Shown: positions 28,181 to 38,901 of the stretch, in pieces
How the letters are laid out: every line of letters starts with the position of its first letter
How positions within the stretch are numbered: position 1 is the stretch's first letter
Source: Enterobacter sp. BIGb0383
GTDB taxonomy: Bacteria > Pseudomonadota > Gammaproteobacteria > Enterobacterales > Enterobacteriaceae
NCBI RefSeq assembly: GCF_003751845.1
Contig: NZ_RJKQ01000002.1
Coordinates: forward strand, 248,001 to 312,000
Length of the DNA stretch: 64,000 nucleotides
Reading direction: 5' to 3'
Program-made: the position numbers and the translations under genes
The notes under the pieces: generated by a model
Databases searched by the model: none
Seen by the model: the letters and a program-made list of their open reading frames with translations, nothing else
What the model was told of the DNA's origin: nothing

Positions 28181-28499
28181 GCTCTTTCCAGCGTTGCCAT
28201 ATTTATATAATTGAATGCAATCCCTTCAATCTATCTCTTCAGTCAGGGAGTGTAAACGGGCTTTTACACTTCGAACGGATAATTCCTGGAAATAATCTAA
28301 AAAGCGCCAGAAAGTAGCGAAAGCCGGGACAAACGCTAAGATTAGTAACCGTAAGTACTTTGTTTTACGGTTTTAACAATATTCCCGGCTGTACCAGATA
28401 ATGCAGGCGAGATTTTTGACCAGTATGAACGGCTTACCCTTCAGTTATGCACTGTTGGAAGAAGTTATCCGACATAACGACCAGAACAGGAGCATCCCC
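28181..28499. other. aroG-ybgS intergenic region (319 bp)
   Basis: This region between two divergent genes holds the aroG promoter with its TyrR box at 28251-28268 and, on the plus strand, the ybgS promoter. ACAGGAGC precedes the ybgS start at 28500. I see no further gene or repeat. Confidence 0.6.
28251..28268. promoter_or_regulatory. TyrR box upstream of aroG
   Basis: TGTAAACGGGCTTTTACA is a perfect match to the strong TyrR box pattern TGTAAA-N6-TTTACA. It predicts repression of aroG by TyrR with aromatic amino acids. Confidence 0.85.
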
Positions 28500-28862
28500 A
28501 TGAAAATGAATAAATTAGCCACGCTTTTCCTGACAGCCACTCTGACACTGGCCGGTGGTTCAGCCCTGGCGGCAGCGGGTGCGCAGTCCGGTGCGTCTGA
28601 CAGCGGCAACGGCCAGGCGAATGCCGCAGCGGCGGCGGGTCAGCCGGCACCGGATGCGCATGAGAACATGGTGCCCAAAGACTCAGACAGCAGCCAGATC
28701 AATACCGGCCCGAACGGCACCGGAGGCGGAGCCACCTCCGACTCTATGACTAAAGACGAGCAGCATAAAAACTCCATGTGTAAGGATGGACGCTGCCCGG
28801 ATATCAACAAACAGGTTGATACCACTAAGGAACAGAGCAAAACCGACGGCACCAGCCAGTAA
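28500..28862 (+). CDS. ybgS: Small exported protein YbgS
   Basis: This 120-residue protein has a signal peptide ([20 protein letters not shown], cleavage near SALAA) and a low-complexity, Gly/Ser/Asn/Asp-rich mature part ending [13 protein letters not shown] and a polar tail. It matches E. coli YbgS, whose function is not established; expression under stress is reported. The start has ACAGGAGC upstream. A terminator follows, before zitB. Confidence 0.88.
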   Translation: MKMNKLATLFLTATLTLAGGSALAAAGAQSGASDSGNGQANAAAAAGQPAPDAHENMVPKDSDSSQINTGPNGTGGGATSDSMTKDEQHKNSMCKDGRCPDINKQVDTTKEQSKTDGTSQ

Positions 28863-28888
28863 TCTGGCGGAGGTTGCAGAGGTTAAAG

Positions 28889-28912
28889 AGGAGAGCGCAG
28901 CTCTCCTTTTTT
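28889..28912 (+). terminator. Terminator of ybgS
   Basis: AGGAGAG and CTCTCCT form a stem around CGCAG, followed by T6, 27 bp after the ybgS stop. Confidence 0.85.
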
Positions 28913-28976
28913 ATGCGCGAAACAAAAAGATCTGCAATGATAGTCAGCGTGAAGATTAACCGGGCAGGACCCCTTT

Positions 28977-29918
28977 ATGGCACATTCGCACTCCCACGGC
29001 TCCCCCTCTTTACCTCAGGATGATAACGCCCGTCGCCTGCTGCTGGCCTTTGTCGTCACCGCCGGTTTTATGGTGGTGGAGGTCATCGGCGGGCTGGTGT
29101 CTGGCTCCCTGGCCCTGCTGGCGGACGCGGGCCATATGCTGACCGATGCTGCGGCCCTGCTTTTCGCCCTGCTGGCGGTCCATTTTTCGCGTCGCCCACC
29201 CAGCAGCCGTCGCACCTTTGGCTGGCTGCGGCTCACCACCCTGGCGGCGTTTGTGAATGCGATTGCCCTGGTGGTGATTACCCTGTTTATCGTTATCGAA
29301 GCGGTACGGCGTTTCTACGCCCCTCAGCCGGTCGGTGGCGGCATTATGATGGGCGTAGCCATTGCGGGGCTGCTGGCGAACATTCTCGCCTTCTGGCTAC
29401 TGCAGAGGGGCAATGAGGCGCAAAACCTCAACGTCCGGGCGGCCGCACTGCATGTGATGGGAGATTTACTCGGTTCGGTGGGGGCTATTGTCGCTGCGCT
29501 GGTGATCCTGTTTACCGGCTGGACGCCGATTGACCCGATTCTGTCAGTGCTGGTCTCCTGTCTGGTGCTGCGCAGCGCGTGGAGATTGCTGAAAGAGAGT
29601 GTCAATGAGCTACTGGAAGGTGCGCCGCTCTCTGTCGACGTGGATGCCCTGACGCGCCATCTGCGCCGGGCGATACCGGAAGTGCGCGACGTGCATCACG
29701 TGCATCTGTGGCTGGTCGGTGAGAAATCGCTGATGACGCTGCACGTGCAGGTTATTCCGCCCCACGATCATGATGCCCTGCTGGATCGTATCCAGCATTT
29801 TCTGGCCCATCACTATCAGATTGAGCACGCCACCGTGCAGATGGAATACCAGCCCTGCAGCGGACCGGACTGCCAGCTAAGCGCTGTTCAGTCCGGCCAT
29901 CATCATCACCATCATTAG
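28977..29918 (+). CDS. zitB: Zinc transporter ZitB, cation diffusion facilitator
   Basis: This 313-residue inner-membrane antiporter exports zinc in exchange for protons. It has six membrane segments, the metal site [16 protein letters not shown] (HxxxD) and its partner [12 protein letters not shown], and a cytoplasmic C-terminal domain. The N terminus is His-rich (HSHSHG) and the protein ends in a run of six histidines (residues 308-313), both likely zinc-binding. Its stop overlaps the 3' end of the convergent pnuC by 4 bp. Confidence 0.95.
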   Translation: MAHSHSHGSPSLPQDDNARRLLLAFVVTAGFMVVEVIGGLVSGSLALLADAGHMLTDAAALLFALLAVHFSRRPPSSRRTFGWLRLTTLAAFVNAIALVVITLFIVIEAVRRFYAPQPVGGGIMMGVAIAGLLANILAFWLLQRGNEAQNLNVRAAALHVMGDLLGSVGAIVAALVILFTGWTPIDPILSVLVSCLVLRSAWRLLKESVNELLEGAPLSVDVDALTRHLRRAIPEVRDVHHVHLWLVGEKSLMTLHVQVIPPHDHDALLDRIQHFLAHHYQIEHATVQMEYQPCSGPDCQLSAVQSGHHHHHH

Positions 29919-30631
29919 GACAGCGCGCGTGAGCCCCGGCTTTTCGCGCTGCTCATCCACATCCGGCTACCGTTAAGAGCGATAAAGGTCAGCAGCACGT
30001 ACTCCAGCGCCATGGCGTAAACGCCCTGCTGGGCAAAAATCACCACGCTGATAACGTTGATCGCCACCCACAGCAGCCAGTTTTCGACGTATTTGCGGGT
30101 CATCAGGATCATCGCCACGATGGAGAGTACCATCATGCAGGAATCCCAGAACGGCGAGGCATCAGGCAACAGTTCCGGCATCGTCACATTCAGCCCGAAA
30201 GTTTGCATCACGCTGACCGCAATTCGGGTCAGGAAAGCGAACACCGCATCGATATAAAACGTCATCAGGCCAATCGCAATCACGCAGGCCGCCAGCCAGC
30301 CGAGGGCTTTGCGCAGCGGCAGCCAGCGGATCTGCAGTTCGGCTTCATTCTGGCTGGTCTGCCGGGACCAGGCGTACCAGCCGTAGATATTGGCGGCAAA
30401 GAAGAACAGCTGCAGCAGGAGGCTGGCATACAGCTGGATCTGGAAGAAGATGATCGCAAACAGGGTGACGTTCACCAGACCGAACGCATAGTTGCTGATT
30501 TTCTCCAGGCTCGCCAGCCAGATGCAAAGCAGGCCAGCCAGCGTGCCAATGGCTTCGATCCATGACAGGTCATAGCCGCCAGCGCCTAGCGGTATATGCA
30601 CCAGGATATTTTGCGTACTCAAAAAGTCCAT
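29915..30631 (-). CDS. pnuC: Nicotinamide riboside transporter
   Basis: This 238-residue inner-membrane protein takes up nicotinamide riboside by facilitated diffusion for NAD salvage. It has about seven to eight membrane spans, and the family motif [11 protein letters not shown] follows the first spans. It lies 37 bp after nadA and should be co-transcribed with it under NadR control. Confidence 0.95.
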   Translation of the reverse strand: MDFLSTQNILVHIPLGAGGYDLSWIEAIGTLAGLLCIWLASLEKISNYAFGLVNVTLFAIIFFQIQLYASLLLQLFFFAANIYGWYAWSRQTSQNEAELQIRWLPLRKALGWLAACVIAIGLMTFYIDAVFAFLTRIAVSVMQTFGLNVTMPELLPDASPFWDSCMMVLSIVAMILMTRKYVENWLLWVAINVISVVIFAQQGVYAMALEYVLLTFIALNGSRMWMSSAKSRGSRALS

Positions 30632-30668
30632 TTGTTCCCCAGAGCGTTAAACAACGCATTGTTTCAAT

Positions 30669-31712
30669 TTAATTTTTAAGTGTAGCCGCAAACTCCAGCA
30701 TACGGTTAAGCGGCAGCAGCGCGCGCGTACGCAGGCTGGAATCAACGTGGACCTCATGCTCGCTGCCACCCTGCTCCAGCCTCTCAGCAATCGCCTGCAG
30801 GCCGTTCATCGCCATCCACGGGCAGTGGGCGCAGCTGCGACAGGTCGCGCCCTCGCCTGCTGTAGGCGCCTCCATCAGCGTTTTTTCCGGGACGGCATGC
30901 TGCATCTTATAGAAAATTCCGCGATCGGTCGCGACGATCAGCTGCGAATGCGGCAGGCTTCGTGCCGCAGCGATCAGCTGGCTGGTCGATCCTACCGCAT
31001 CGGCCATATCAACAATCGACTGAGGTGATTCCGGGTGCACCAGCACGGCCGCCTGCGGATAAAGCGCTTTCATGCGCAGCAATCCCTGCGTTTTAAACTC
31101 ATCGTGGACCAGACAGGCGCCCTGCCAGCACAGTACGTCGGCACCGGTCTGTTTCTGCACGTAGCGGCCAAGATGTCGATCCGGCGCCCAGAGAATTTTT
31201 TCGCCCAGGCTATCGAGATGCTCAATCAGCTCAACCGCAATGCTTGAGGTCACCACCCAGTCGGCACGCGCCTTTACCGCCGCCGAGGTATTGGCATACA
31301 CCACCACGGTCCGGTCAGGATGGGCGTCGCAGAAGGCGTTAAAAGCATCGGCAGGACAGCCAAGATCCAGGGAGCACTCGGCCTGCAGCGTCGGCATCAG
31401 GATGGTTTTTTCCGGGCTGAGAATTTTGGCCGTTTCCCCCATAAAGCGCACCCCGGCAACCAGCAGGGTTGAGGCGGAATGTCTGGCACCAAAGCGGGCC
31501 ATCTCCAGCGAGTCGGCTACGCAGCCGCCCGTCTCTTCCGCCAGCTGCTGAATTTCGGGATCGGTATAGTAATGGGCCACCATTACCGCATCGCGTTCAG
31601 CCAGCAGGCGCTTAATGCGGCTACGGAGGACCTGTTTCTCATCCTGGTTTAGCGGTACCGGACGAGGAGGAAAAGGATAGATCGCGGTTTGGGGATCGAA
31701 CATCACGCTCAT
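30669..31712 (-). CDS. nadA: Quinolinate synthase
   Basis: This 347-residue [4Fe-4S] enzyme makes quinolinate from iminoaspartate and dihydroxyacetone phosphate in NAD synthesis. Cluster cysteines are in [21 protein letters not shown] and [13 protein letters not shown]. The ATG at 31712 gives the E. coli length ([10 protein letters not shown]); the upstream in-frame stretch contains the promoter and is rejected. It leads nadA-pnuC. The NadR-type palindrome upstream predicts repression when NAD is plentiful. Confidence 0.97.
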   Translation of the reverse strand: MSVMFDPQTAIYPFPPRPVPLNQDEKQVLRSRIKRLLAERDAVMVAHYYTDPEIQQLAEETGGCVADSLEMARFGARHSASTLLVAGVRFMGETAKILSPEKTILMPTLQAECSLDLGCPADAFNAFCDAHPDRTVVVYANTSAAVKARADWVVTSSIAVELIEHLDSLGEKILWAPDRHLGRYVQKQTGADVLCWQGACLVHDEFKTQGLLRMKALYPQAAVLVHPESPQSIVDMADAVGSTSQLIAAARSLPHSQLIVATDRGIFYKMQHAVPEKTLMEAPTAGEGATCRSCAHCPWMAMNGLQAIAERLEQGGSEHEVHVDSSLRTRALLPLNRMLEFAATLKN

Positions 31713-31784
31713 AGGGCTTTCTCGTTTTATCCACTTAACAAAAAACCGAATCAGCAACAGAAAATGCGCTAGTAACGGCAGATT

Positions 31785-31802
31785 TGTTTTGTATGCTAAA
31801 CA
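31785..31802. promoter_or_regulatory. NadR box of nadA-pnuC
   Basis: TGTTTTGTATGCTAAACA differs by one base from the NadR consensus TGTTTA-N6-TAAACA. It lies 73-90 bp before the nadA start. Confidence 0.75.
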
Positions 31803-31840
31803 AGATAAACGATTAGGGAGGAGAAGTCGTGCGGAATAAA

Positions 31841-31900
31841 TCGCAGATAGCAAAAAAGCGCCTTTAGGGCGCTTTTTTGCATTGGTGGGTCGTGCAGGAT
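31841..31900. repeat. 60-bp direct repeat, left copy (terminator plus tRNA-Lys 3' end)
   Basis: This copy is identical to 31997-32056, with 156 bp between starts. It contains the tRNA terminator and the last 18 bases of a tRNA-Lys gene (31883-31900) without the rest of the tRNA. Confidence 0.9.
31852..31878 (-). terminator. Second (distal) tRNA-operon terminator
   Basis: AAAAAAGCGCC and GGCGCTTTTTT pair; this is an exact copy of the terminator at 32008-32034, carried by the direct repeat. Confidence 0.85.
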
Positions 31901-31980
31901 GACTCGGCTTCGCCTCGCCCTTTGGGCCGTCGCCGCCAGCGGCTCCGTTGTCTCACTGCGTTCGACCCGAACCTGCGCAG
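31883..31980 (-). pseudogene. tRNA-Lys 3' fragment split by a 67-bp insert
   Basis: Read leftward, bases about 31980-31968 give the 5' arm of a tRNA-Lys T stem-loop (GCAGGTTCG), then 67 unrelated bases (31967-31901), then the rest of the T arm and acceptor end with CCA (31900-31883). The insert is GC-rich with small inverted motifs. The 5' two thirds of the tRNA is missing, so this cannot be a working tRNA. Confidence 0.75.
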
Positions 31981-31996
31981 GTTCGAATCATCAGTA

Positions 31997-32056
31997 TCGC
32001 AGATAGCAAAAAAGCGCCTTTAGGGCGCTTTTTTGCATTGGTGGGTCGTGCAGGAT
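31997..32056. repeat. 60-bp direct repeat, right copy
   Basis: It is identical to 31841-31900. Here the tRNA part belongs to the intact tRNA-Lys at 32039-32114, so this is probably the parental copy. Confidence 0.9.
32008..32034 (-). terminator. Proximal terminator of the tRNA operon
   Basis: AAAAAAGCGCC and GGCGCTTTTTT form a strong hairpin with a U tract on the minus strand, 4 bp beyond the 3' end of the last intact tRNA-Lys. Confidence 0.9.
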
Positions 32057-32114
32057 TCGAACCTGCGACCAATTGATTAAAAGTCAACTGCTCTACCAAC
32101 TGAGCTAACGACCC
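32039..32114 (-). tRNA. tRNA-Lys (anticodon UUU)
   Basis: This 76-nt cloverleaf starts GGGTCGTTAGCTCAGTTGG, has anticodon loop ACTTTTAAT and encoded CCA, and is identical to E. coli tRNA-Lys. It is the last intact tRNA of the leftward operon. Confidence 0.98.
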
Positions 32115-32118
32115 GAAA

Positions 32119-32194
32119 TGGTGGGCGATGACGGGCTCGAACCGCCGACCCCCTCCGTGTAAAGGAGATGCTCTACCAACTGAGCTAATCGCCC
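32119..32194 (-). tRNA. tRNA-Val (anticodon UAC)
   Basis: This 76-nt gene starts GGGCGATTAGCTCAGTTGG, has anticodon loop CCTTTACACG (UAC) and encoded CCA. It lies 4 bp from the last tRNA-Lys. Confidence 0.98.
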
Positions 32195-32219
32195 ATTTCG
32201 GTGCTACTAAAATCTTAAA

Positions 32220-32295
32220 TGGTGGGTCGTGCAGGATTCGAACCTGCGACCAATTGATTAAAAGTCAACTGCTCTACCAACTGAGCTAACGACCC
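32220..32295 (-). tRNA. tRNA-Lys (anticodon UUU)
   Basis: This copy is identical in sequence to the tRNA-Lys at 32039-32114 and has encoded CCA. Confidence 0.98.
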
Positions 32296-32342
32296 CTTCC
32301 GGGTTACTGCTTTACATCATTCAGACTTTCCCACCAATAAGA

Positions 32343-32418
32343 TGGTGGGTCGTGCAGGATTCGAACCTGCGACCAATTGATTAAAAGTCAACTGCTCTAC
32401 CAACTGAGCTAACGACCC
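32343..32418 (-). tRNA. tRNA-Lys (anticodon UUU)
   Basis: This is an identical third copy within the same leftward operon. Confidence 0.98.
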
Positions 32419-32454
32419 GTTCGGGTGCCGCCTGAATATGCTTTACTTAAATAG

Positions 32455-32530
32455 TGGTGGGTCGTGCAGGATTCGAACCTGCGACCAATTGATTAAAAGT
32501 CAACTGCTCTACCAACTGAGCTAACGACCC
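32455..32530 (-). tRNA. tRNA-Lys (anticodon UUU)
   Basis: This is the first tRNA of the operon, identical to the other Lys copies. E. coli has a lysT-valT-lysW-valZ-lysYZQ cluster at the same place between cpoB and nadA, so this cluster is shorter by one Val and one Lys. Confidence 0.98.
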
Positions 32531-32693
32531 ACTTTTTGCCGCTACAGGCTTGTTTCATATCCCGTGGCAACGGCGGCATATATTACTGATTTAAGATTTC
32601 AGCGCAACATAAATTTCGCTGATGGTTGCCTGACTGCTTATGAATCAAGCGGCATGACCAGAAATAATGCAAATTCCGGTCATGCAGCGTGCA

Positions 32694-33482
32694 TTACATC
32701 GCAGACAGACGTTTTTGCGCCTGTTTGGCACCGTCCGTGCCGGGATACTTGCTAATAACCTGCTGATAAACCGCTTTGGCTTTCGCGCTGTCCCCTTTGT
32801 CCTGCATGATCACGCCGACTTTATACATCGCATCGGGTGCCTTCGGGGATTTTGGGTAACTCTTCACCACGTTGGCAAAGTAGTACGCCGCATCATCGCG
32901 TTTACCCTGATTGTAATTCAGCTGCCCCAGCCAGTAGTGAGCATTCGGCAGATAGGTTGAATCCGGGTACTTTTTGATGAAGTTCTGGAATGCTACGACA
33001 GCATCAGCCTGGCGGGACTTGTCCTGCACCAGTGCAATCGCCGCATTGTAATCGGTATTCGCATCGCCGCTCTGGACCGGCGCGCTGCTGGCCGCTGCAT
33101 CAGGCGCAGGGGTAGCTGTTGCAGCCCCGCTCTGATCGCCGCTGGCCGGCTGCTGCGTTGCCGCGGCTCCGCCGCTGCTTAGCGCGTCCATCTGCAGCAG
33201 AACCTGCTTCTGGCGCTCAACAACCTGGTTCAACTGATACTGGCTTTCCTGAATTTGACCACGCAGGGAATCAATATCGGTCTGGTTATCGGCGACCTGT
33301 TGCTGGAGCTGGGTTAAAAGTTGACTGTGCGCGTTGGAAATGCGCTCGAGTTGGGTGACGCGGTCTTCGACCGAGCCTGAGCCGACACTACTGATTGGCG
33401 CCTGAGCATTAGCGGCCCAGGGGGCCGCTATGCCAACCAGTAACGACAGACTCAACAGGTGATGTCTGAAGTTACTGCTCAT
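32694..33482 (-). CDS. cpoB: Cell division coordinator CpoB
   Basis: This 262-residue periplasmic protein has a signal peptide (cleavage after ANAQA), an N-terminal coiled coil (about 40-100, used for trimerisation), an Ala/Gln/Pro-rich linker and a C-terminal TPR domain (about 140-262, with YNAAIALVQDKSRQADAVVAF and YPDSTYLPNAHYWLGQL). It links PBP1B activity to Tol-driven outer-membrane constriction. It follows pal by 9 bp as last protein gene of the tol-pal cluster. Confidence 0.95.
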   Translation of the reverse strand: MSSNFRHHLLSLSLLVGIAAPWAANAQAPISSVGSGSVEDRVTQLERISNAHSQLLTQLQQQVADNQTDIDSLRGQIQESQYQLNQVVERQKQVLLQMDALSSGGAAATQQPASGDQSGAATATPAPDAAASSAPVQSGDANTDYNAAIALVQDKSRQADAVVAFQNFIKKYPDSTYLPNAHYWLGQLNYNQGKRDDAAYYFANVVKSYPKSPKAPDAMYKVGVIMQDKGDSAKAKAVYQQVISKYPGTDGAKQAQKRLSAM

Positions 33483-33491
33483 GCGGTTCTC

Positions 33492-34031
<540 letters not shown>

Positions 34032-34042
34032 TTATTTATATT

Positions 34043-35335
34043 TTACAGATACGGCGACCAGGCAGGCGATTTAACCTGTCCATCGGTAGCCGGAAGACGC
34101 GCTTTGAAACGCCCATCTGTTGAAACCAGATTCAGCACGGATCCCATCCCCTGAGAAGAGCTGTAGATAACCATAGTGCCGTTAGGTGCCAGACTTGGCG
34201 TTTCATCTAAAAACGTTGACGACAGAACCTGTACGCCACCCGCCTCGAGATCTTGTTTAGCGATGTGTTGCTGCCCACCGTTGGAGCTCACCATCACCAT
34301 AAATTTGCCGTCGCTGCTCACGTCAGCATCCTGGTTCTGCGAACCTTCCCAGGTAATACGCTGTGCGGCGCCGCCGTTCACATTCACTTTATACACCTGC
34401 GGACGACCTGCCTGATCGGAGGTGAACGCCAGGTTCTGGCTGTCCGGGAACCAGGTCGGTTCAGTGTTGTTGCTGCGACCGTCGGTGACCTGGCGGATCT
34501 GACCAGAGCCAATATCCATCACGTAGAGGTTCAGGCTACCGGTTTTCGACAGGGCGAAGGCCAGTTTAGAACCGTCAGGCGAGAAGCTCGGTGCCCCGTT
34601 GTGACGCGGGAATGACGCAACCTGACGCACGGCACCGTTTGCCAGCGTCTGGATAACCAGCGCGGAACGACCGCTTTCAAAGGTCACGTAGGCCAGCTTG
34701 CTGCCGTCCGGCGACCAGGCCGGTGACATCAGCGGCTGCGGAGAACGGTGAACCACAAACTGGTTGTAGCCATCGTAATCAGAGACGCGCAGCTCATACG
34801 GGAACTGACCGCCGTTGGTCTGTACCACGTAGGCGATACGGGTGCGGAAAGCGCCTTTAATACCGGTCAGCTTTTCAAACACTTCGTCGCTGGCGGTATG
34901 GCCGGCATAGCGCAGCCACTGTTTGTTCACCTTGTAGGAGTTCTGCGCAAGTACGCTACCCGGTGCCGCGCCGGTATCAACCAGCTGGTACGCGACGTTG
35001 TAGCTTCCGTCCGGGTTAGGCGTTACCTGACCAACAACCACGGCATCGATCCCGAGCGCAGACCATGCAGCAGGCTGCACTTCCTGAGCGGTACCCGGCT
35101 GCTGAGGCAGACGAGAACGGTCCAGCGGGTTGAATTTGCCACTGTTGCGCAGGTCAGCACCTACGATACCACCGATATCTTCAGGTGCGGCACCCGGCCC
35201 GGCCCACTGGAACGGCACGACGCCGATTGGGCGCGCCGAGTCTACCCCCTGGGTGATCTCGATACGTACTTCTGCGTGCAGCACCGCTGCCCACAGCATT
35301 AGAAAACCAAATGCTACTCGTAATGCCTGCTTCAT
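34043..35335 (-). CDS. tolB: Tol-Pal system periplasmic beta-propeller protein
   Basis: This protein of about 430 residues has a signal peptide (cleavage after VLHA), an N-terminal alpha/beta domain (about 22-165) and a six-bladed propeller with [22 protein letters not shown] and [11 protein letters not shown] repeats that binds Pal. Two ATG codons stand in tandem; I take the second (35335), matching E. coli [11 protein letters not shown] with better spacing to GGGAG. Confidence 0.97.
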   Translation of the reverse strand: MKQALRVAFGFLMLWAAVLHAEVRIEITQGVDSARPIGVVPFQWAGPGAAPEDIGGIVGADLRNSGKFNPLDRSRLPQQPGTAQEVQPAAWSALGIDAVVVGQVTPNPDGSYNVAYQLVDTGAAPGSVLAQNSYKVNKQWLRYAGHTASDEVFEKLTGIKGAFRTRIAYVVQTNGGQFPYELRVSDYDGYNQFVVHRSPQPLMSPAWSPDGSKLAYVTFESGRSALVIQTLANGAVRQVASFPRHNGAPSFSPDGSKLAFALSKTGSLNLYVMDIGSGQIRQVTDGRSNNTEPTWFPDSQNLAFTSDQAGRPQVYKVNVNGGAAQRITWEGSQNQDADVSSDGKFMVMVSSNGGQQHIAKQDLEAGGVQVLSSTFLDETPSLAPNGTMVIYSSSQGMGSVLNLVSTDGRFKARLPATDGQVKSPAWSPYL

Positions 35336-35469
35336 CATATCTCCCTTATCCAGACGCGAAGTCTGCGATAATTTAGCAGAATGTTAACAAACTCAAATAT
35401 ACAAAACTAGCCGATCCCTGTGGCTTCCTCGGGCGGTTTCCCCCGCCGTTTCAACGGGGAAAATGACGC

Positions 35470-36693
35470 TTAAGGTTTAAAGTCCAGCGGCGCGTTTTTG
35501 AAGACTTCATACACGGCCTGACTTGGCGGTTTCGGGAACTTCGCCTGACGGGCTGCCGCAAGGGCTGCCTGACAGAGCGCAGGATCGCCGCCTTCAGATT
35601 TGATATCCAGTAACAGTCCGTCCGGGGCCAGTTTTACGCGCAGCGTACAGGTTTTACCCGCGTACGATGCGGCGTCATAAAAGCGGCTTTCAATGGCCGA
35701 TTTTATCTGTCCAGCGTAGTTGCTGATATCGGCACCTGAAGCACCGTTATTCTTAGTATTACCGCTACCGGCTGCAGCGGCATTATTGCCTTTCGCCCCG
35801 CCGCCGGTTTTCGGTGCATTCTTACCGGAACTCAGGTCGCCAAACAGGTCGTCGACGCCTTCCGCTGCGGCCGCTTTCTCCGCAGCCGCTTTTTTGGCGG
35901 CGGTGGCTTTGTCTGCTGCAGCTTTCTTATCGGCAGCGGCCTTCTCAGCGGCAGCCTTTTTCGCGGCGGCGGCTTTCTCGGCTGCGGCCTTTTCAGCAGC
36001 GGCGGCTTTCTCAGTCGCGGCTTTTTCCGCGGCAGCGGCCTTGTCGGCAGCCGCTTTCTCAGCGGCGGCTTTCTTAGCGGCTTCAGCCTGAGCCTGTTTC
36101 TCGGCGTCCTGCTGGGCTTTCTTCGCCGCTTCCTGCTCGGCTTTTTTCTTCGCGTCAGCAGCCGCTTTCGCCGCTTCTGCTTCGGCTTTTTTCTGTGCAT
36201 CCGCAGCGGCTTTCGCCTGTGCGTCCGCTTTGGCTTTTGCGTCCGCAGCGGCTTTAGCCGCGGCCTCTTCAGCCTGCTTCTGCTGCTCCTGCGCCTGCTG
36301 CGCTGCGGCTTCCGCTTTTTTCTGCTCGGCGGCCTGTTCGCGCGCCTGTTCCTGTGCGGTCAGACGCTCTTTTTCCAGCTCTTTCAGACGCTCCTGCTCG
36401 GCGGCCTGCTTTTCACGCAGTTCTTCCGCCTGCTGTTGAGCCTGCTTCTCGCGCTGTTCTTCTGCACGCTTCGCACTGGACTGCTGCTGCTGTTCGCGGT
36501 TGTAGTTCTCGACCACGGCACCGGGATCGACCATGACGGCATCAATAGCAGAACCGCCGCCGCCGCCCGCAGAAGCTTCAATGTTTTCATCGAACGAACT
36601 CCAGATCAGCGCTGCAAAGAGAATGACGTGCAGCACTGCTGAAATAATTATCGCTCGTTTAAGCTTGTCGTTTTGTTCGGTTGCCTTTGACAC
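35470..36693 (-). CDS. tolA: Tol system energy-transducing protein TolA
   Basis: This 407-residue inner-membrane protein has one N-terminal span (about 14-34), a long Ala/Lys/Glu-rich helical domain II (about 50-300, with KKAAAEKAAADKAAA-type repeats) and the C-terminal domain III (about 310-407, with CTLRVKLAPDGLL). It transmits proton-motive force from TolQR to Pal and is the import partner of group A colicins, including E1. E. coli TolA has 421 residues; the shorter repeat domain explains the difference. Confidence 0.97.
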   Translation of the reverse strand: MSKATEQNDKLKRAIIISAVLHVILFAALIWSSFDENIEASAGGGGGSAIDAVMVDPGAVVENYNREQQQQSSAKRAEEQREKQAQQQAEELREKQAAEQERLKELEKERLTAQEQAREQAAEQKKAEAAAQQAQEQQKQAEEAAAKAAADAKAKADAQAKAAADAQKKAEAEAAKAAADAKKKAEQEAAKKAQQDAEKQAQAEAAKKAAAEKAAADKAAAAEKAATEKAAAAEKAAAEKAAAAKKAAAEKAAADKKAAADKATAAKKAAAEKAAAAEGVDDLFGDLSSGKNAPKTGGGAKGNNAAAAGSGNTKNNGASGADISNYAGQIKSAIESRFYDAASYAGKTCTLRVKLAPDGLLLDIKSEGGDPALCQAALAAARQAKFPKPPSQAVYEVFKNAPLDFKP

Positions 36694-36757
36694 TCTCGGT
36701 TCCCAAAAACTGTTCCCCTGTTGTCCGGCGTTTTCACGCCGGGCTGGCAGCAGGTGA

Positions 36758-37186
36758 TCAAATAGGCTGGGTCATTAAGCCGACCGATTTCACACCCGCG
36801 CTGTGTAACAGGTTCAGCGCTTTAATTATTTCATCGTAAGGCACGTCTTTCGCGCCCCCGATCAAGAAGACCGTCTTCGGGTTGCTCTGCATGCGGCGCT
36901 GCGCCTCGGCGATAACCTGTTCCGGCGGCAGCTGATCCAGACGATCTTTCTCAACCACTACGCTGTACTGGCCAACGCCGGAGACTTCAATGATCACCGG
37001 CGGATCGTCGTTGCTGCTGACGGTTTGCGAATCGGTCGCGTCCGGCAGATCAACCTCTACGCTCTGGGTTATGATCGGCGCTGTCGCCATAAAGATCAGC
37101 AGCAGCACCAGCAGTACGTCCAGCAGCGGTACGATGTTGATTTCGGACTTGAGGTCGCGACGACCTCGTCCACGAGTCCTGGCCAT
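36758..37186 (-). CDS. tolR: Tol system membrane protein TolR
   Basis: This 142-residue single-span protein carries the functional aspartate in the membrane segment (NIVPLLDVLLVLLLIFM, residue about 23) and a periplasmic domain ending KSVGLMTQPI. It forms the proton-driven motor with TolQ. It lies 3 bp after tolQ. Confidence 0.98.
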   Translation of the reverse strand: MARTRGRGRRDLKSEINIVPLLDVLLVLLLIFMATAPIITQSVEVDLPDATDSQTVSSNDDPPVIIEVSGVGQYSVVVEKDRLDQLPPEQVIAEAQRRMQSNPKTVFLIGGAKDVPYDEIIKALNLLHSAGVKSVGLMTQPI

Positions 37187-37189
37187 GGC

Positions 37190-38286
<1,097 letters not shown>

Positions 38287-38479
38287 TTTACATCCCGGTA
38301 ATGCAAAAGGTTAGAGCTTTTAAACTTCGCTACTATACTCGCGGCAAAGGTTGTTTGGAATGGGTTGAGGTAAAGGGAGAGTAAAAATTTATGAGGTTAT
38401 GCAAGGCCATAACCTGAGGTCATGTCCCGCCGCATTCAGCGGATGATTTGCGGGACATTTTCGGGCGATAAACGGTCGC

Positions 38480-38773
38480 TCAGGCGAAGAAGAAAATCAA
38501 ACCGGCAAACATCACCAGCACGGCAATAGCAGGACAGAAAACGCCCTTCCAGTGCAGCGCTTTCAGGCGAAAGCCTACGCCGTGAATGACCCCGGCGCAC
38601 ACGGCCCACATCAGCAGGAAGCCATGCCAGATTTCAAGATCGCTGGTCTTTGCCGCAAAACGGGACGGGTCCCAGAAAATGCAGCCGGCCAGCAGCAACG
38701 CCATCACTAAGGAAAGGGCCCTTAACGGGCCCTTGTCCATTACCGCATACAAGGTTGCGATAATTTTATTCAT
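38480..38773 (-). CDS. ybgE: Cyd operon membrane protein YbgE
   Basis: This 97-residue protein has three likely membrane spans and is the last gene of cydABX-ybgE. Its ATG overlaps the cydX stop in a TGATG motif, so translation is coupled. The function is not settled; the conserved placement suggests a role in cytochrome bd assembly. Confidence 0.92.
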   Translation of the reverse strand: MNKIIATLYAVMDKGPLRALSLVMALLLAGCIFWDPSRFAAKTSDLEIWHGFLLMWAVCAGVIHGVGFRLKALHWKGVFCPAIAVLVMFAGLIFFFA

Positions 38774-38886
38774 CAGTGTTCTTCTTGTCCGTCTTTGGTC
38801 GCTTCAACGTGCTCAAGCGCCAGGGCGGTGATGATCCCAAATGCACAGGCAAGAAGCGTTCCCAGAATCCAGGCGAAATACCACAT
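38773..38886 (-). CDS. cydX: Cytochrome bd-I small subunit CydX
   Basis: This 37-residue single-span protein reads MWYFAWILGTLLACAFGIIT and then ALALEHVEATKDGQEEH, almost the same as E. coli CydX (37 residues). CydX stabilises the hemes of the cytochrome bd oxidase. It lies 15 bp after cydB and is coupled to ybgE by TGATG. Confidence 0.96.
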   Translation of the reverse strand: MWYFAWILGTLLACAFGIITALALEHVEATKDGQEEH

Positions 38887-38901
38887 CGTTATGCTCCTTA
38901 C

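Noticed and set aside
31841-32530. Prophage or genomic island integrated at the tRNA cluster
   Set aside because: A direct repeat with a tRNA 3' end is present, but only 96 bp lie between the copies and there is no integrase or cargo; a small repeat duplication explains it better.
35832-36200. Arg/Lys-rich alternative reading frames within tolA
   Set aside because: These come from the repetitive Ala/Lys/Glu domain II of TolA read in other frames.
38422-38456. Terminator after ybgE
   Set aside because: TGTCCCGC/GCGGGACA can pair over a long loop, but there is no U tract in the ybgE direction; too weak to annotate.
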